Below, one piece after another: positions 1-9,618 of a DNA stretch of 64,000 bases. Source of the DNA: Bacteroidota bacterium (GTDB lineage: Bacteria > Bacteroidota > Bacteroidia > Palsa-965); contig VBWE01000020.1 in the NCBI GenBank assembly GCA_006218065.1, positions 1 through 64,000 of the forward strand. Reading direction: 5' to 3'. Numbering within the stretch: position 1 is the stretch's first letter; the number at the start of each line of letters is the position of its first letter. The notes under the pieces are model-generated. The model searched no databases and was not told where the DNA came from. It saw nothing but the letters and a program-made list of their open reading frames with translations. The translations under genes were made by a program, and so were the position numbers.

Positions 1-126
1 ACGCAGGATCTGCTTGACGTACTCGGTTATACCACCGGCGTAGAAGCGAACGATACGGCTTTCAAACCGGCTTTCCCTTACGTCCAGGCTCCCTGGAGCG
101 GTTACGCAAACCACAGCGGACAGTAA
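1..126 (+). CDS. 3' end of a DUF4331-type protein (upstream paralogue, truncated by window edge)
   Basis: Frame 1 reads TQDLLDVLGYTTGVEANDTAFKPAFPYVQAPWSGYANHSGQ*; nt 1-59 are identical to nt 1786-1844 in the next gene. Confidence 0.75.
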   Translation, partial: TQDLLDVLGYTTGVEANDTAFKPAFPYVQAPWSGYANHSGQ

Positions 127-150
127 TCAGTTTTCCAAAAAAGAAAAAAC

Positions 151-2206
151 ATGAACAAGATATCGACCAAAACAATTCTGAAAGTTTCCTTTGTGGCTGT
201 TGCGGCAGTTGCGCTGGGCTTTTGGGATTCACAATCCACAACCGTGGAGGCATCGAGTCACCGGGAAGCGCCATTGATCGCCAGCGATCCGCTTGCCGAC
301 AATACCGACCTCTACGCGTTTCGCAGTCCCGATGACACCAACACGGTAACCATCCTCGCGAATTACGTACCGCTGCAGCTTCCGCAGGGCGGACCGAACT
401 ACGCGTCTTTCGGCGAAAATATCCGCTACGAGATTCACGTAGAAAACGACGGCGTAGCCGGAGACGATATTACCTATCGTTTTACGTTCACCAAAACAAA
501 CCAGGATCCGACTACCTTCTTCAACATCCGTCTTGGTCAGCAGAACCTGATGACCACATATGTTGCCGAGAAAAGTGTAAACGGCGGACCATTCAGCACG
601 ATCGTAGCCAACGGCGTGGTTCCTCCTCCGAACATCGGCCCGCGTTCCATCAGCGACCCGACCGTAGGACTCGGCGCAGCGAACTATGATGCGCTGATGA
701 CCGCTTCAATTGCTACTGCGACAGGCGGCGGCGGTGAAACGATTTACTGCGGTCCTTCCGATGATCCGTTTTTCGTGGATCTCGGCGGAATTTTCGACGT
801 CGGCCAGACACGCGGCGGCGGAACCGGCATCAACGCACCGGAAGACGGCGTAGCCTGTAAGAACACGCATTGCATTGCCATCAAAGCGCCGATCGCCACG
901 CTGCAGAAAAACGGTCAGCCCGTTACTGCCGCAGTGAACATCCTTGACAGCGATTACATCATCGGCGTATGGGCTTCGGCCAGCCGCCAGCAGATCCGTA
1001 CGCTGAATGCAAACGGTACCGAATCGCATAGCGGCGCATGGGTACAGGTTTCCCGGCTCGGCATGCCGCTCACGAACGAAGCTGTAATTCCGATCGGCGA
1101 TAAAGACCGCTGGAATTCGCTCACACCGTATACGGAAGATCCGGCGATGGAAGATTATTTCTGTAACCCGGAACTCGGCCTGTATATGGATAATTCGCTT
1201 TTCGGTGGAGCCGTTCCTGCACTTGCAGCGCTGCGTATCCAGCGTAACTCGTTGCAGACATTCGATTTCGGAAATACGAACGACGGTCTCTGGCCGATCC
1301 GCGCCACCAATGGCGGAGCAGGCACCGCGCTCGACACGAACCTTTTCGGCAACTACCTGCTTCGCCAGGGCAAGCCGCGCTCGGTCGATCTGCTGCCGAT
1401 CTTCCACACCGGGGTTCCGAACCTTGCGCCGTACCAACTGGCCACAGGTAAAAACGGGAACCCGCTCGCTGTCGGAAAACCGTTCATCAACAATTTCCTG
1501 CCCACATTCGGTGACATGCTTCGTTTGAACATGGCTGTTCCGGTAACACCGCGCAACCACCCACAGTTCAGCTCGCTGGGCATTGTGCAGGCCGCAGTAC
1601 TCGGTTTAACCACTGCGCCGTACAATACGACAGCCAACCTGGAATGGATTCCGAACATGGATGGCTTCCCGAACGGACGCCGCCTGGAAGACGACGTAAC
1701 GCGTATCGAACTGCAGGCTGTATCGGGCGTAGCGCTCGCAGCAATCGGTTTGTGGTATGACGATTTCACGTCGGGCAACCCGGTAACGCAGGATCTGCTT
1801 GACGTACTCGGTTATACCACCGGCGTAGAAGCGAACGATACGGCATGTGCAGGCTCCGTGGAGCGGCTTTGGAAGATGCGGCGGACCTACACCGCTTATC
1901 ACCGGTACTTACGGTTACGGTATGGATATCGGCGGTCCCGGCCTGATCATGGCGCAGAACTATCCGAATCCTGCACAAACCAGTACGACGTTCAAGTTCA
2001 CGGTCTCCTCGGCGATGAAAGTATCGATCGATATTTATGACCTGAGCGGAAAACGCGTGGCCACGCTGGTGAACAACCAACAGAAAGCTGCGGGTACTTA
2101 CGAAGTGAACTGGGATGTCTCCACGGTGAGCAACGGCATGTATATTGCATCGCTGCGCGGCGACGGGTACCCGGTGCAATCCATGAAAGTTTCGGTAGCT
2201 AAATAA
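151..2206 (+). pseudogene. DUF4331 family secreted protein with C-terminal T9SS type A sorting domain, split by a frameshift near 1846
   Basis: ORF 151..2040 has a signal peptide and ASSHREAPLIASDPLADNTDLYAFRSPDD; the QAPWSG...NYPNPAQTSTTFKFTVSSAMKVSIDIYDLSGKRVATL sorting domain lies in another frame (1847..2206). Confidence 0.75.
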
Positions 2207-2227
2207 AATGCAATATTGTTTTTGTAA

Positions 2228-2258
2228 AAAGACCGGGTAATTTTACCCGGTCTTTTTA
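2228..2258 (+). terminator. Rho-independent terminator
   Basis: aaaaagaccgggtaattttacccggtcttttt hairpin just after the stop at 2206. Confidence 0.8.
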
Positions 2259-2282
2259 TGAGAAACCAAAAAAGACAAAGCC

Positions 2283-3617
2283 ATGGGAAAGAAGAAGCTG
2301 CTTTATTCGATACTGTTTACCGGCGTCGGGATTATGCTGGCGGTTATCCTGCTCTTCTCGAAAGAGAAACAAGAAGGAATTCCCACGTTCCGTGAACGTC
2401 ACGGCTCGCTGGCGCTTTCGGGCGAATGGCTGAATACGAAAAAAGTGATCGAAGGACTGCTCGCGCAGCTGCGCAAGAACCCGGACGATTACAAAGCCAT
2501 GCTCCAGTTGGCGCAGGCCTACATCCAGGAAGCGCGTATTACCGGCGACCATGCGTATTATGATAAAGCTTCGCTGGAATTGCTGGATCGCATCCTGGCC
2601 AAAGAAAAAAATAATTTCGACGCGCGCTGCTGCAAAGCCACGGTACTGCTTTCCCAGCATCATTTCACCGAAGCGCTGGAAGAAGCAAAAACAGCACAGA
2701 AACTGAATGAGCACAGTGCGTTCATTTACGGCCTGCTCTGCGACGCGCAACTGGAACTCGGTAATTACGACGAAGCGGTGAAGATGTCGGACAAAATGAT
2801 TTCCATGCGTCCCGATATCCGTTCCTATTCGCGTGTTTCGTACCTGCGCGAAATTCACGGCGATATGCCCGGGGCTATCGAGGCGATGAAACTGGCTGTG
2901 GCCGCGGGTTATCCCGGGCTGGAGCAAACGGAATGGTCGCGCATGATCCTCGCGCACCTGTACGAAAACACGGGCATGCCCGACAGCGCCGAACAGCAAT
3001 ACAAAATCGCGCTCGCCGAAAGGCCGGATTATGCTTTCGCCGTGGCCGGGCTCGGGCGTGCTGCACGGATGAAAGGAAATTTCAAAGAAGCGATCGCACA
3101 GTACGAAAAAGCAAAAGACATGATCATCGAATATGCTTTTTCCGATGACCTGACCGACCTGTACCTGCTGAACAATGAAAAAGCAAAGTCAGCGGCATCT
3201 GCTGAAAAAGTAATTGCCATGCTCGGCCCGGGCAGCGACGATGAAAGCGAGGAAGGGCACGGGCATTATGCCGACCGCGAACTGGCTTACGCGTACCTGA
3301 AAACCGGGAATACGGATAAAGCGCTCGAACATGCGCTCACCGAATACGGCCGCCGCCCGATGAATATCGACGCCTGCGAAGCGCTGGCCTGGGTGTGCTA
3401 CAAAAGAAGCGAGTTCGCCGAAGCGAATAAACTGATCAATACCGCCATGCGCACGAATTCGCAGAATCCCGTGCTGCTGTGCCGCGCAGGGCTTATCAAA
3501 ATCAAAGCGGGAGAGCAGGCTGCCGGGATCGCTCTCGTAAAAAAAGCGGCGGAACTGAATCCGTTTATGGATCCGCTGCTGAAAAAAGAAGCCGCACCTT
3601 ACCTGGCAAGCAAGTAA
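2283..3617 (+). CDS. Tetratricopeptide repeat protein
   Basis: 444 aa with N-terminal TM segment and repeated TPR-like helices (e.g. AVAGLGRAARMKGNFKEAIAQYEKAKDM). Confidence 0.85.
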   Translation: MGKKKLLYSILFTGVGIMLAVILLFSKEKQEGIPTFRERHGSLALSGEWLNTKKVIEGLLAQLRKNPDDYKAMLQLAQAYIQEARITGDHAYYDKASLELLDRILAKEKNNFDARCCKATVLLSQHHFTEALEEAKTAQKLNEHSAFIYGLLCDAQLELGNYDEAVKMSDKMISMRPDIRSYSRVSYLREIHGDMPGAIEAMKLAVAAGYPGLEQTEWSRMILAHLYENTGMPDSAEQQYKIALAERPDYAFAVAGLGRAARMKGNFKEAIAQYEKAKDMIIEYAFSDDLTDLYLLNNEKAKSAASAEKVIAMLGPGSDDESEEGHGHYADRELAYAYLKTGNTDKALEHALTEYGRRPMNIDACEALAWVCYKRSEFAEANKLINTAMRTNSQNPVLLCRAGLIKIKAGEQAAGIALVKKAAELNPFMDPLLKKEAAPYLASK

Positions 3618-4298
3618 ATGAATCTTCCGGATACCCGCCCCGTTTACGGAAAACCTCTGATCCTGCTGTTCATCCTGTGCATGATCATCCTGCCGGTTTC
3701 CTTGCAGGCGCACGCGATCGATCTCAGCCGGTTTTCGAGGACCGAGATCGGCTCCATGTATTTTGAACTGGGTTTTACGCACATCATCCCGTTGGGCCTC
3801 GATCATATTCTTTTCGTGATTTGCATTTTCCTGCTCAACCCGAAACTCAAACCGGTCATCTGGCAGGCCACGGCGTTTACGGTGGCGCATTCCATCACGC
3901 TGGGATTGTCCATGTACGAAGTAATCGTGCTGCCTGCGCATATCGTGGAACCCATCATTGCGCTTTCCATTGTTTTTATCGCTGTGGAAAATATGATCAC
4001 CGATGAACTCAAACCTTCGCGGATTATTGTTGTATTTATTTTCGGACTCATCCACGGGATGGGTTTCGCCAGCGTGCTGACGGATTTGGGACTTCCACAA
4101 AAAGAATTTGTAACGGCCCTCGTAACGTTTAACGCAGGCGTGGAACTGGGACAGATTGCCGTGATCATCGGCGCCTGGCTGCTGGTCGGTGTATGGTTTT
4201 CTAAAAAAAGCTGGTACCACAAAAGAGTGGTCATGCCCATCTCGCTGGTTATCGCCGTGGTGGCGCTTTGGTGGACGATTGAACGGGTGTTTTTTTAG
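3618..4298 (+). CDS. HupE/UreJ family membrane protein
   Basis: FELGFTHIIPLGLDHILFVICIFLL, HGMGFASVL, FNAGVELGQ motifs; starts directly after the TPR gene stop. Confidence 0.85.
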   Translation: MNLPDTRPVYGKPLILLFILCMIILPVSLQAHAIDLSRFSRTEIGSMYFELGFTHIIPLGLDHILFVICIFLLNPKLKPVIWQATAFTVAHSITLGLSMYEVIVLPAHIVEPIIALSIVFIAVENMITDELKPSRIIVVFIFGLIHGMGFASVLTDLGLPQKEFVTALVTFNAGVELGQIAVIIGAWLLVGVWFSKKSWYHKRVVMPISLVIAVVALWWTIERVFF

Positions 4299-4320
4299 AG
4301 TGCCTGTTCCTTTAGGTCTT

Positions 4321-4440
4321 AACGCTCAATGCCAAATGTTCAATCGTCAACTCACATCGGACAAATTCGCCCGCCTGCTCCGCCCCAGGCAGATGCGGCG
4401 TGCAGGTTGATTATTGAGCGTTGTGTGTTTGGCGTTGCTC
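4321..4440. repeat. Intergenic inverted-repeat element (AACGCTCAAT...ATTGAGCGTT)
   Basis: Perfect 10-bp arms 4321-4330 / 4413-4422; 21-nt word aacgctcaatgccaaatgttc recurs at 33699-33719. Confidence 0.65.
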
Positions 4441-4511
4441 ATTTTTTCTCCTCTTTTTAAACAAACTCTGAAATCCGGCTACCCCGCTGCATCCGTATAT
4501 AGGATAGCGGC

Positions 4512-4880
4512 ATGAAAAAACAGCTATCCATACTTCTTTTGTTTTGTTATATGCTGGCGCTGGTCAAACCGCTGCTGCCGGCCGTGGAAGATTTCCTGGC
4601 GCACAGTTTCTGGCAAACGCGTCATGTGGCTACCGTGCATTTTGAAAACGGGAAATATCACCTGCATGCCGATTTAAAAGAAGCTGCTCCCGAAGAAGAT
4701 AAATCAGCCAAACAACGTTCCGTAAAAGGAGAAGAAAATAATACATCGCACCTCCGCGGGGCAATGGAAACGATTCCGCTGGTCATTGCCGGATCAAAGT
4801 ATGTTTCGATCGTTACGGTTGATCGCATTCCTCCCTCCATTTACATTTCCATTCCTTCGCTGCCGCCCTGGTTTTCCTGA
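4512..4880 (+). CDS. Hypothetical small secreted protein
   Basis: 122 aa with N-terminal signal-like hydrophobic segment; directly upstream of a TonB receptor on the same strand. Confidence 0.6.
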   Translation: MKKQLSILLLFCYMLALVKPLLPAVEDFLAHSFWQTRHVATVHFENGKYHLHADLKEAAPEEDKSAKQRSVKGEENNTSHLRGAMETIPLVIAGSKYVSIVTVDRIPPSIYISIPSLPPWFS

Positions 4881-4971
4881 TCGCGTGGCTGCTGATTTTC
4901 CAGCCGCCGTTTATTCACCTGTGCGGATTTTTCCCGCGCAGCGGATCATGGATTTTTAAACAAGGAATATC

Positions 4972-7251
4972 ATGTTCTCTCTTTTCAGCAAAAGATTTGC
5001 AGGAACTTTCATGCTGCTGTTTGCCGCCGGAACGCTCCGCGCGCAGACAGCCGCGATAAAAGGAACGGTGAGCGATTCAGCCACGGGAGAATACCTGCCT
5101 TCGGTAACTGTAGTCCTGGGTGGACAAGGCAGGTTTAGTGCAACAGACGTTTTTGGGAATTTTCAGCTTACCCGCCTGCAAGCCGGTAAGTATAACCTCG
5201 TGTGCAGCTATCTCGGCTATAAAACGCAAACCATTTCCGTTGAACTTGCAGAAGGCGAAACAAAAATTATTCCGGTTAAACTTAAACCGGCTCCCATGAG
5301 CCTGGCGGAAGTAACCGTTACCGCTTCGCGCGATATCGGTCAAACGATGACGCTGATCAACCAGGTGGATAAAGAACGGAGACCGACCAACTCGGCACAG
5401 GACCTTTTGCGTCTTGTGCCGGGTTTGATCATCGCGCAGCACGCCGGTGGCGGAAAAGCGGAACAGATTTTTCTCCGCGGTTTCGACAGCGACCACGGAA
5501 CGGATTTCGCCGTGTCGATCGACGGGATGCCGGTGAATATGGTTTCGCACGCGCACGGGCAGGGTTACGCCGATTTTCATTTCGTGATTCCCGAAACGGT
5601 GGACGAACTTAAAGTGTATAAAGGCCCGTATTCCCCGCGCTTCGGCGATTTCGCGACTTCCGGCGCGGGAGAATTCAGCACGCGGAACGGTCTCGACCGG
5701 AGCACGGTTAAAATGGAATGCGGCTTATTCGATACGTATCGCGCGCTGGCGATGGTCGATCTGCTCGGTGATAAACATTTGTTTTCGAAACAGCAGGAGA
5801 ACGCCTACATCGCGGCGGAATATGTGTACAGCAATTCCTATTTCGAAAGTCCGCAGCATTTCAACCGGCACAATATTTTCGCAAAGTATCACGGCCGTTT
5901 GAATGACCGGACTTCGCTGAGCGTTTCCCTTTCCGATTTTTCGGCGGACTGGGATGCTTCGGGACAGGTGCCGGAGCGGGCGATCGCGCAAAACCGGATC
6001 ACGCGTTTCGGAAGCATCGACAACACCGAAGGCGGGACCACTTCGCGCGCAAATGCAAACGTGACCATCGCTTCGGCAACCAGGAACGGCGCGCTGTTCA
6101 GGAACCAGTTTTTTTACAGCCATTATCGTTTCGACCTGTTTTCCAATTTTACTTTTTTCCTGAACGACAGCATCAACGGCGACGGGATCAACCAGTCGGA
6201 AAACGGACGGAATATTTTCGGCTACAACGGTACGTTTGAAAAGCAGCACAAACTCGGTACGAAAAATGTCAGTACGCATGCGGGAATCGGTACGCGCATG
6301 GATGAAGGCGATCTTGCACTGAAGCATTCAGTTCGCCGCGAAGTACTGGATACCGTGGTCAGCGGCCATCTCAGCCAGCAGAATATGCACGCCTGGCTGG
6401 AAGAAACGATCAGCCTCACGGATAAATTTTCCGTGAACGCCGGTCTGCGCTTCGACCAGTTCCTGTTTTCCTTTGTCGATTTCCGGAACGATTCGCTTAC
6501 CGGGAAAAATCAGAAAGGCCGGGTGAGTCCCAAACTGAATTTTTATTACAACGTTAGCGAATCGTTCCAGCTTTTCGTGCGCAGCGGTATCGGTTTTCAT
6601 TCCAACGATGCGCGGTCCGTTGTTTCGGGCCAGGCCGGAAACAGTTTGCCCCGCGCCTACGGCTGCGAAGCGGGCAGCACGTTCAAAATCGGGAAACGTT
6701 TGCTCATCAACGCCGCTTTGTGGAATCTCGACCTGGAAAACGAACTGGTTTACGTGGGCGATGAAGGCGTGGTGGAAATCAGCGGGGCGACGCGCAGGCT
6801 CGGCGTCGATTTTGCGCTGCGCCTGGAAATCGGGAAATATCTTTTTGCGGATGCGGACATCAATTACAATCACGGGCGTTTCCTCGATCTTCCGGAAGGT
6901 GAAAATTACATTCCGCTGGCTCCCGTACTCACCAGTACCGGCGGCATCACGCTGAAAAAAGAAAAAGGATTCAGCGGAAGTATCCGTTACCGCTGTGTGG
7001 ATTCACGCCCCGCGAATGAAAACAATACGGTTACCGCCAAAGGATATTTCCTGCTGGATGCCGTAATCGGGTACACGCTCGGCAAATTTAATTTCGGACT
7101 TGCTGCGGAAAACCTGCTGAACTCCGACTGGAACGAAGCGCAGTTCGATACGGAAAGCCGCCTGCTCAATGAAACGCAAGCAGTGAGCGAACTGCATTTT
7201 ACACCCGGCACGCCGTTTTTTGTGAAAGGCTCTGTCGCCTTTTCTTTTTAA
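4972..7251 (+). CDS. TonB-dependent receptor with N-terminal carboxypeptidase-regulatory-like domain
   Basis: GTVSDSATGEYLPSVTVVLGGQGRFSATDVFGNFQL, plug domain (AQDLLRLVPGLIIAQHAGGGKAEQIFLRGFDSDHGTDFAVSIDGMPVN), C-terminal beta-barrel ending in F. Confidence 0.9.
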   Translation: MFSLFSKRFAGTFMLLFAAGTLRAQTAAIKGTVSDSATGEYLPSVTVVLGGQGRFSATDVFGNFQLTRLQAGKYNLVCSYLGYKTQTISVELAEGETKIIPVKLKPAPMSLAEVTVTASRDIGQTMTLINQVDKERRPTNSAQDLLRLVPGLIIAQHAGGGKAEQIFLRGFDSDHGTDFAVSIDGMPVNMVSHAHGQGYADFHFVIPETVDELKVYKGPYSPRFGDFATSGAGEFSTRNGLDRSTVKMECGLFDTYRALAMVDLLGDKHLFSKQQENAYIAAEYVYSNSYFESPQHFNRHNIFAKYHGRLNDRTSLSVSLSDFSADWDASGQVPERAIAQNRITRFGSIDNTEGGTTSRANANVTIASATRNGALFRNQFFYSHYRFDLFSNFTFFLNDSINGDGINQSENGRNIFGYNGTFEKQHKLGTKNVSTHAGIGTRMDEGDLALKHSVRREVLDTVVSGHLSQQNMHAWLEETISLTDKFSVNAGLRFDQFLFSFVDFRNDSLTGKNQKGRVSPKLNFYYNVSESFQLFVRSGIGFHSNDARSVVSGQAGNSLPRAYGCEAGSTFKIGKRLLINAALWNLDLENELVYVGDEGVVEISGATRRLGVDFALRLEIGKYLFADADINYNHGRFLDLPEGENYIPLAPVLTSTGGITLKKEKGFSGSIRYRCVDSRPANENNTVTAKGYFLLDAVIGYTLGKFNFGLAAENLLNSDWNEAQFDTESRLLNETQAVSELHFTPGTPFFVKGSVAFSF

Positions 7252-7931
7252 GAATATTTCCGCCTGCGCAGCATTTCGAAAACACCGGTGGTTCCGAGCA
7301 TCAGCACAAGGTTGTAGAATAAATCTTCCACGGGGATCGTGTACATCCGGATGCCGAGGTTTTCCGCATCGTTATATATAACAACCGGTTTTGCCGTGAG
7401 TATGCCGTTGCAGATAAAAAAAGGAATAAGCACCACCGCGTAATTGATCCAGAAACGGCCCATCCAGGGAGCTTTCTGCACAAAGGCGAAGAAAAAAACA
7501 AGCAGGGCGGATAAAACACAGGCGGAGAGGGTGTATGCTTTATCGTAATTCATCAGTCCAAGACAAAGCGAAACAAGCATCACGGTAAGCGAAATCCAGC
7601 AATGCGATTTTTTAAGCAGCAGTTTCGGAAAATAACTTTCCGCGCAGGCATAAATAAAAACGCAGGCATAAGGAACGACGATGAAGAACAGGATTTCTTC
7701 CAAAGGCAGTTTGAAAAAATATACGCCGAGCAGGTAGGCCGGGTTGAAGCGCCACACGCCCTGCGCAGTGAACCAATAATCCCAGGCGATAAAAAAAACG
7801 GCGACGATAATGATCGCGGGAAATAAAAATTTCCATTGCCGGTAGAAGGCTACGCGTTTGTCAAAACTGGCGGACAGGGGAAAGGCGATAATTCCGAGCA
7901 GCAGCACTGCATACGTCCAGTGCGAGTTCAT
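7248..7931 (-). CDS. crtY: Lycopene cyclase (CrtYcd-like membrane type)
   Basis: 227 aa multi-TM with FFKLPLEEILFFIVVPY motif repeated as YTIPVEDLFYNLVLML; next to crtZ-like gene. Confidence 0.8.
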   Translation of the reverse strand: MNSHWTYAVLLLGIIAFPLSASFDKRVAFYRQWKFLFPAIIIVAVFFIAWDYWFTAQGVWRFNPAYLLGVYFFKLPLEEILFFIVVPYACVFIYACAESYFPKLLLKKSHCWISLTVMLVSLCLGLMNYDKAYTLSACVLSALLVFFFAFVQKAPWMGRFWINYAVVLIPFFICNGILTAKPVVIYNDAENLGIRMYTIPVEDLFYNLVLMLGTTGVFEMLRRRKYS

Positions 7932-8398
7932 CGGAGTATGTCGTCTTTGTACGTCGCTTTAAAATACCGCATCGGCACGATGAGCATGCCGAAATTTTCA
8001 CCGTTTTCTTTGTCCAGGTGCTTGTGGTGCATTTTATGCGCGCGGCGGATGCCCAGTACATACCGGTTGTTCCAGTTGCGCAAAAAAGAAAACCGCTGGT
8101 GAATGATAATATCGTGCACGATAAAATAGCAGAGACCGTACAAAGCGATTCCAACGCCGATGTAAAAACGAAAATCATGGTACATGCTGCCGGTTACGAA
8201 ACAGTACACGCTCGGGGCGGCAAAAATGAGGAAGAAAGAATCGTTCTTCTTGAAAAATCCGTCTTTCCCCTGGTGATGATCGCGGTGCAGGTACCAGAGC
8301 AGGCCGTGCATAACGAACTTATGCGTGAACCAGGCCACGAACTCCATGAAGAAGAAGGTGCCGGCGATGATCAGGATGTTGATGACGATCTGCATCAC
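7928..8398 (-). CDS. crtZ: Beta-carotene hydroxylase (CrtZ-like, fatty acid hydroxylase superfamily)
   Basis: His clusters HKFVMHG, HRDHHQ, HDIIIHQR, HKMHHKH; overlaps the lycopene cyclase start by 4 bp. Confidence 0.85.
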   Translation of the reverse strand: MMQIVINILIIAGTFFFMEFVAWFTHKFVMHGLLWYLHRDHHQGKDGFFKKNDSFFLIFAAPSVYCFVTGSMYHDFRFYIGVGIALYGLCYFIVHDIIIHQRFSFLRNWNNRYVLGIRRAHKMHHKHLDKENGENFGMLIVPMRYFKATYKDDILR

Positions 8399-8439
8399 GA
8401 TGTAAACAAAAAAGTTCAGCTCTTGTTTATGGAAATTTC

Positions 8440-8952
8440 CTACGGGTGAAGCGACCAGCGTGAGGTGAAGCTTACACCTTTGGTAACGCTGACCTCCTGG
8501 GGAACTGTTTCACCGGGCAGGTACTCGATTTCATCCGTACCCAGCATAACAACACTGTTGCTTTCAATCACGATATCTTCCGGTGCAAAAATGCTGAGGC
8601 CGCCGTATTGATGCCTGCTGGCGTATAAAGTCTGATCCGACAGGTTAATAACCAGGCATTCGTCCTCCTCAATCCGTATGCTGCCCGGTGTCGGTTTTTC
8701 ATAATTAACGGTTTTGCCGAAATTGATGTAGGTCGAAGCAGATAAACCTATGCCGGTGGTTTTTTCAATAATGTAAACCCGCCGGGTATTGCCACTGAAC
8801 ACCAGGAAATAAATGCCGAAAACAAGCAGGATGGCGCCTGATCCGGCCAGGTTCATATTCATCTTCATTTTGGTGAGCAGGAAAGCAATACCGAACCACA
8901 GGCCGATACCGGTTATGATGACGATCGTATAAAAAAGTCCGCTGCTGAGCAT
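8440..8952 (-). CDS. Hypothetical membrane protein within carotenoid cluster
   Basis: 170 aa, two N-terminal TM segments, collinear with neighbours. Confidence 0.6.
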   Translation of the reverse strand: MLSSGLFYTIVIITGIGLWFGIAFLLTKMKMNMNLAGSGAILLVFGIYFLVFSGNTRRVYIIEKTTGIGLSASTYINFGKTVNYEKPTPGSIRIEEDECLVINLSDQTLYASRHQYGGLSIFAPEDIVIESNSVVMLGTDEIEYLPGETVPQEVSVTKGVSFTSRWSLHP

Positions 8953-8954
8953 GT

Positions 8955-9605
8955 TCAGGTAAGTTTGGAGGCGATTAACAGTGCCGTGAAAAAAAGCAGT
9001 TGCATCCCAAATATAAAAACAGAAAGCGGATTTCTTTTCCCAATTTCCATCGAATTTCCGACCATGTGCAGGAAAAATGAAATGACAAACCAGGCGAGAT
9101 AATTTCTCAGCGGCGCGGTTCCGTCATTCCAGTGCCAGAAATCCAAACGGCTGCACAGCGGCTCGATCAGCACATCCAGGCCGGTCATGAGTAAAGCGCC
9201 CGCGGCTGATTTTACATAGATATTGTAAGGCAGGCGGACGCTGATGTCCATCGTGCAGCATACCAGCAGCAGCCAGTTGATGCCGATAATCGCCGGTACG
9301 TTTTTGATTTTCGGACCAAGCGCGTCGCCGTAATGATACGCGCCGAATATTTTTCCCGTCTCGGTTCCGATCAACTCTACGCCGATTCCGACTGCAAAAA
9401 CCAATACGAAAAAACGAAACCGGTTTGCCGGAAATTCGGGCATAAACGCGATGAACAGGATAAAACCGAGTAAAATGTTGAAAGGCGTGAGCTTCGCAAA
9501 CCACGACGGGTAAAGCAGGATACCGGTAATGCCGATGATCGTAAAAATCGCCAGCAGGATGCGGGCGGCAAGAGTAAAGCGATCGGGGAGAAGCGGTAGT
9601 TTCAT
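8955..9605 (-). CDS. cruF: Carotenoid biosynthesis protein (CruF/DUF422-like)
   Basis: FAVGIGVELIGTETGKIFGAYHYGDALGPKIKNVPAIIGINWLLL and LIEPLCSRLDFWHWNDGTAPLRNYLAWF are typical of this family. Confidence 0.8.
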   Translation of the reverse strand: MKLPLLPDRFTLAARILLAIFTIIGITGILLYPSWFAKLTPFNILLGFILFIAFMPEFPANRFRFFVLVFAVGIGVELIGTETGKIFGAYHYGDALGPKIKNVPAIIGINWLLLVCCTMDISVRLPYNIYVKSAAGALLMTGLDVLIEPLCSRLDFWHWNDGTAPLRNYLAWFVISFFLHMVGNSMEIGKRNPLSVFIFGMQLLFFTALLIASKLT

Positions 9606-9618
9606 TCGTAATTCGCAG

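Noticed and set aside
706-1560. 284-aa minus-strand ORF
   Set aside because: Antisense shadow of DUF4331 coding sequence.
3189-4220. 343-aa minus-strand ORF
   Set aside because: Antisense across the TPR and HupE genes; no recognisable motif.
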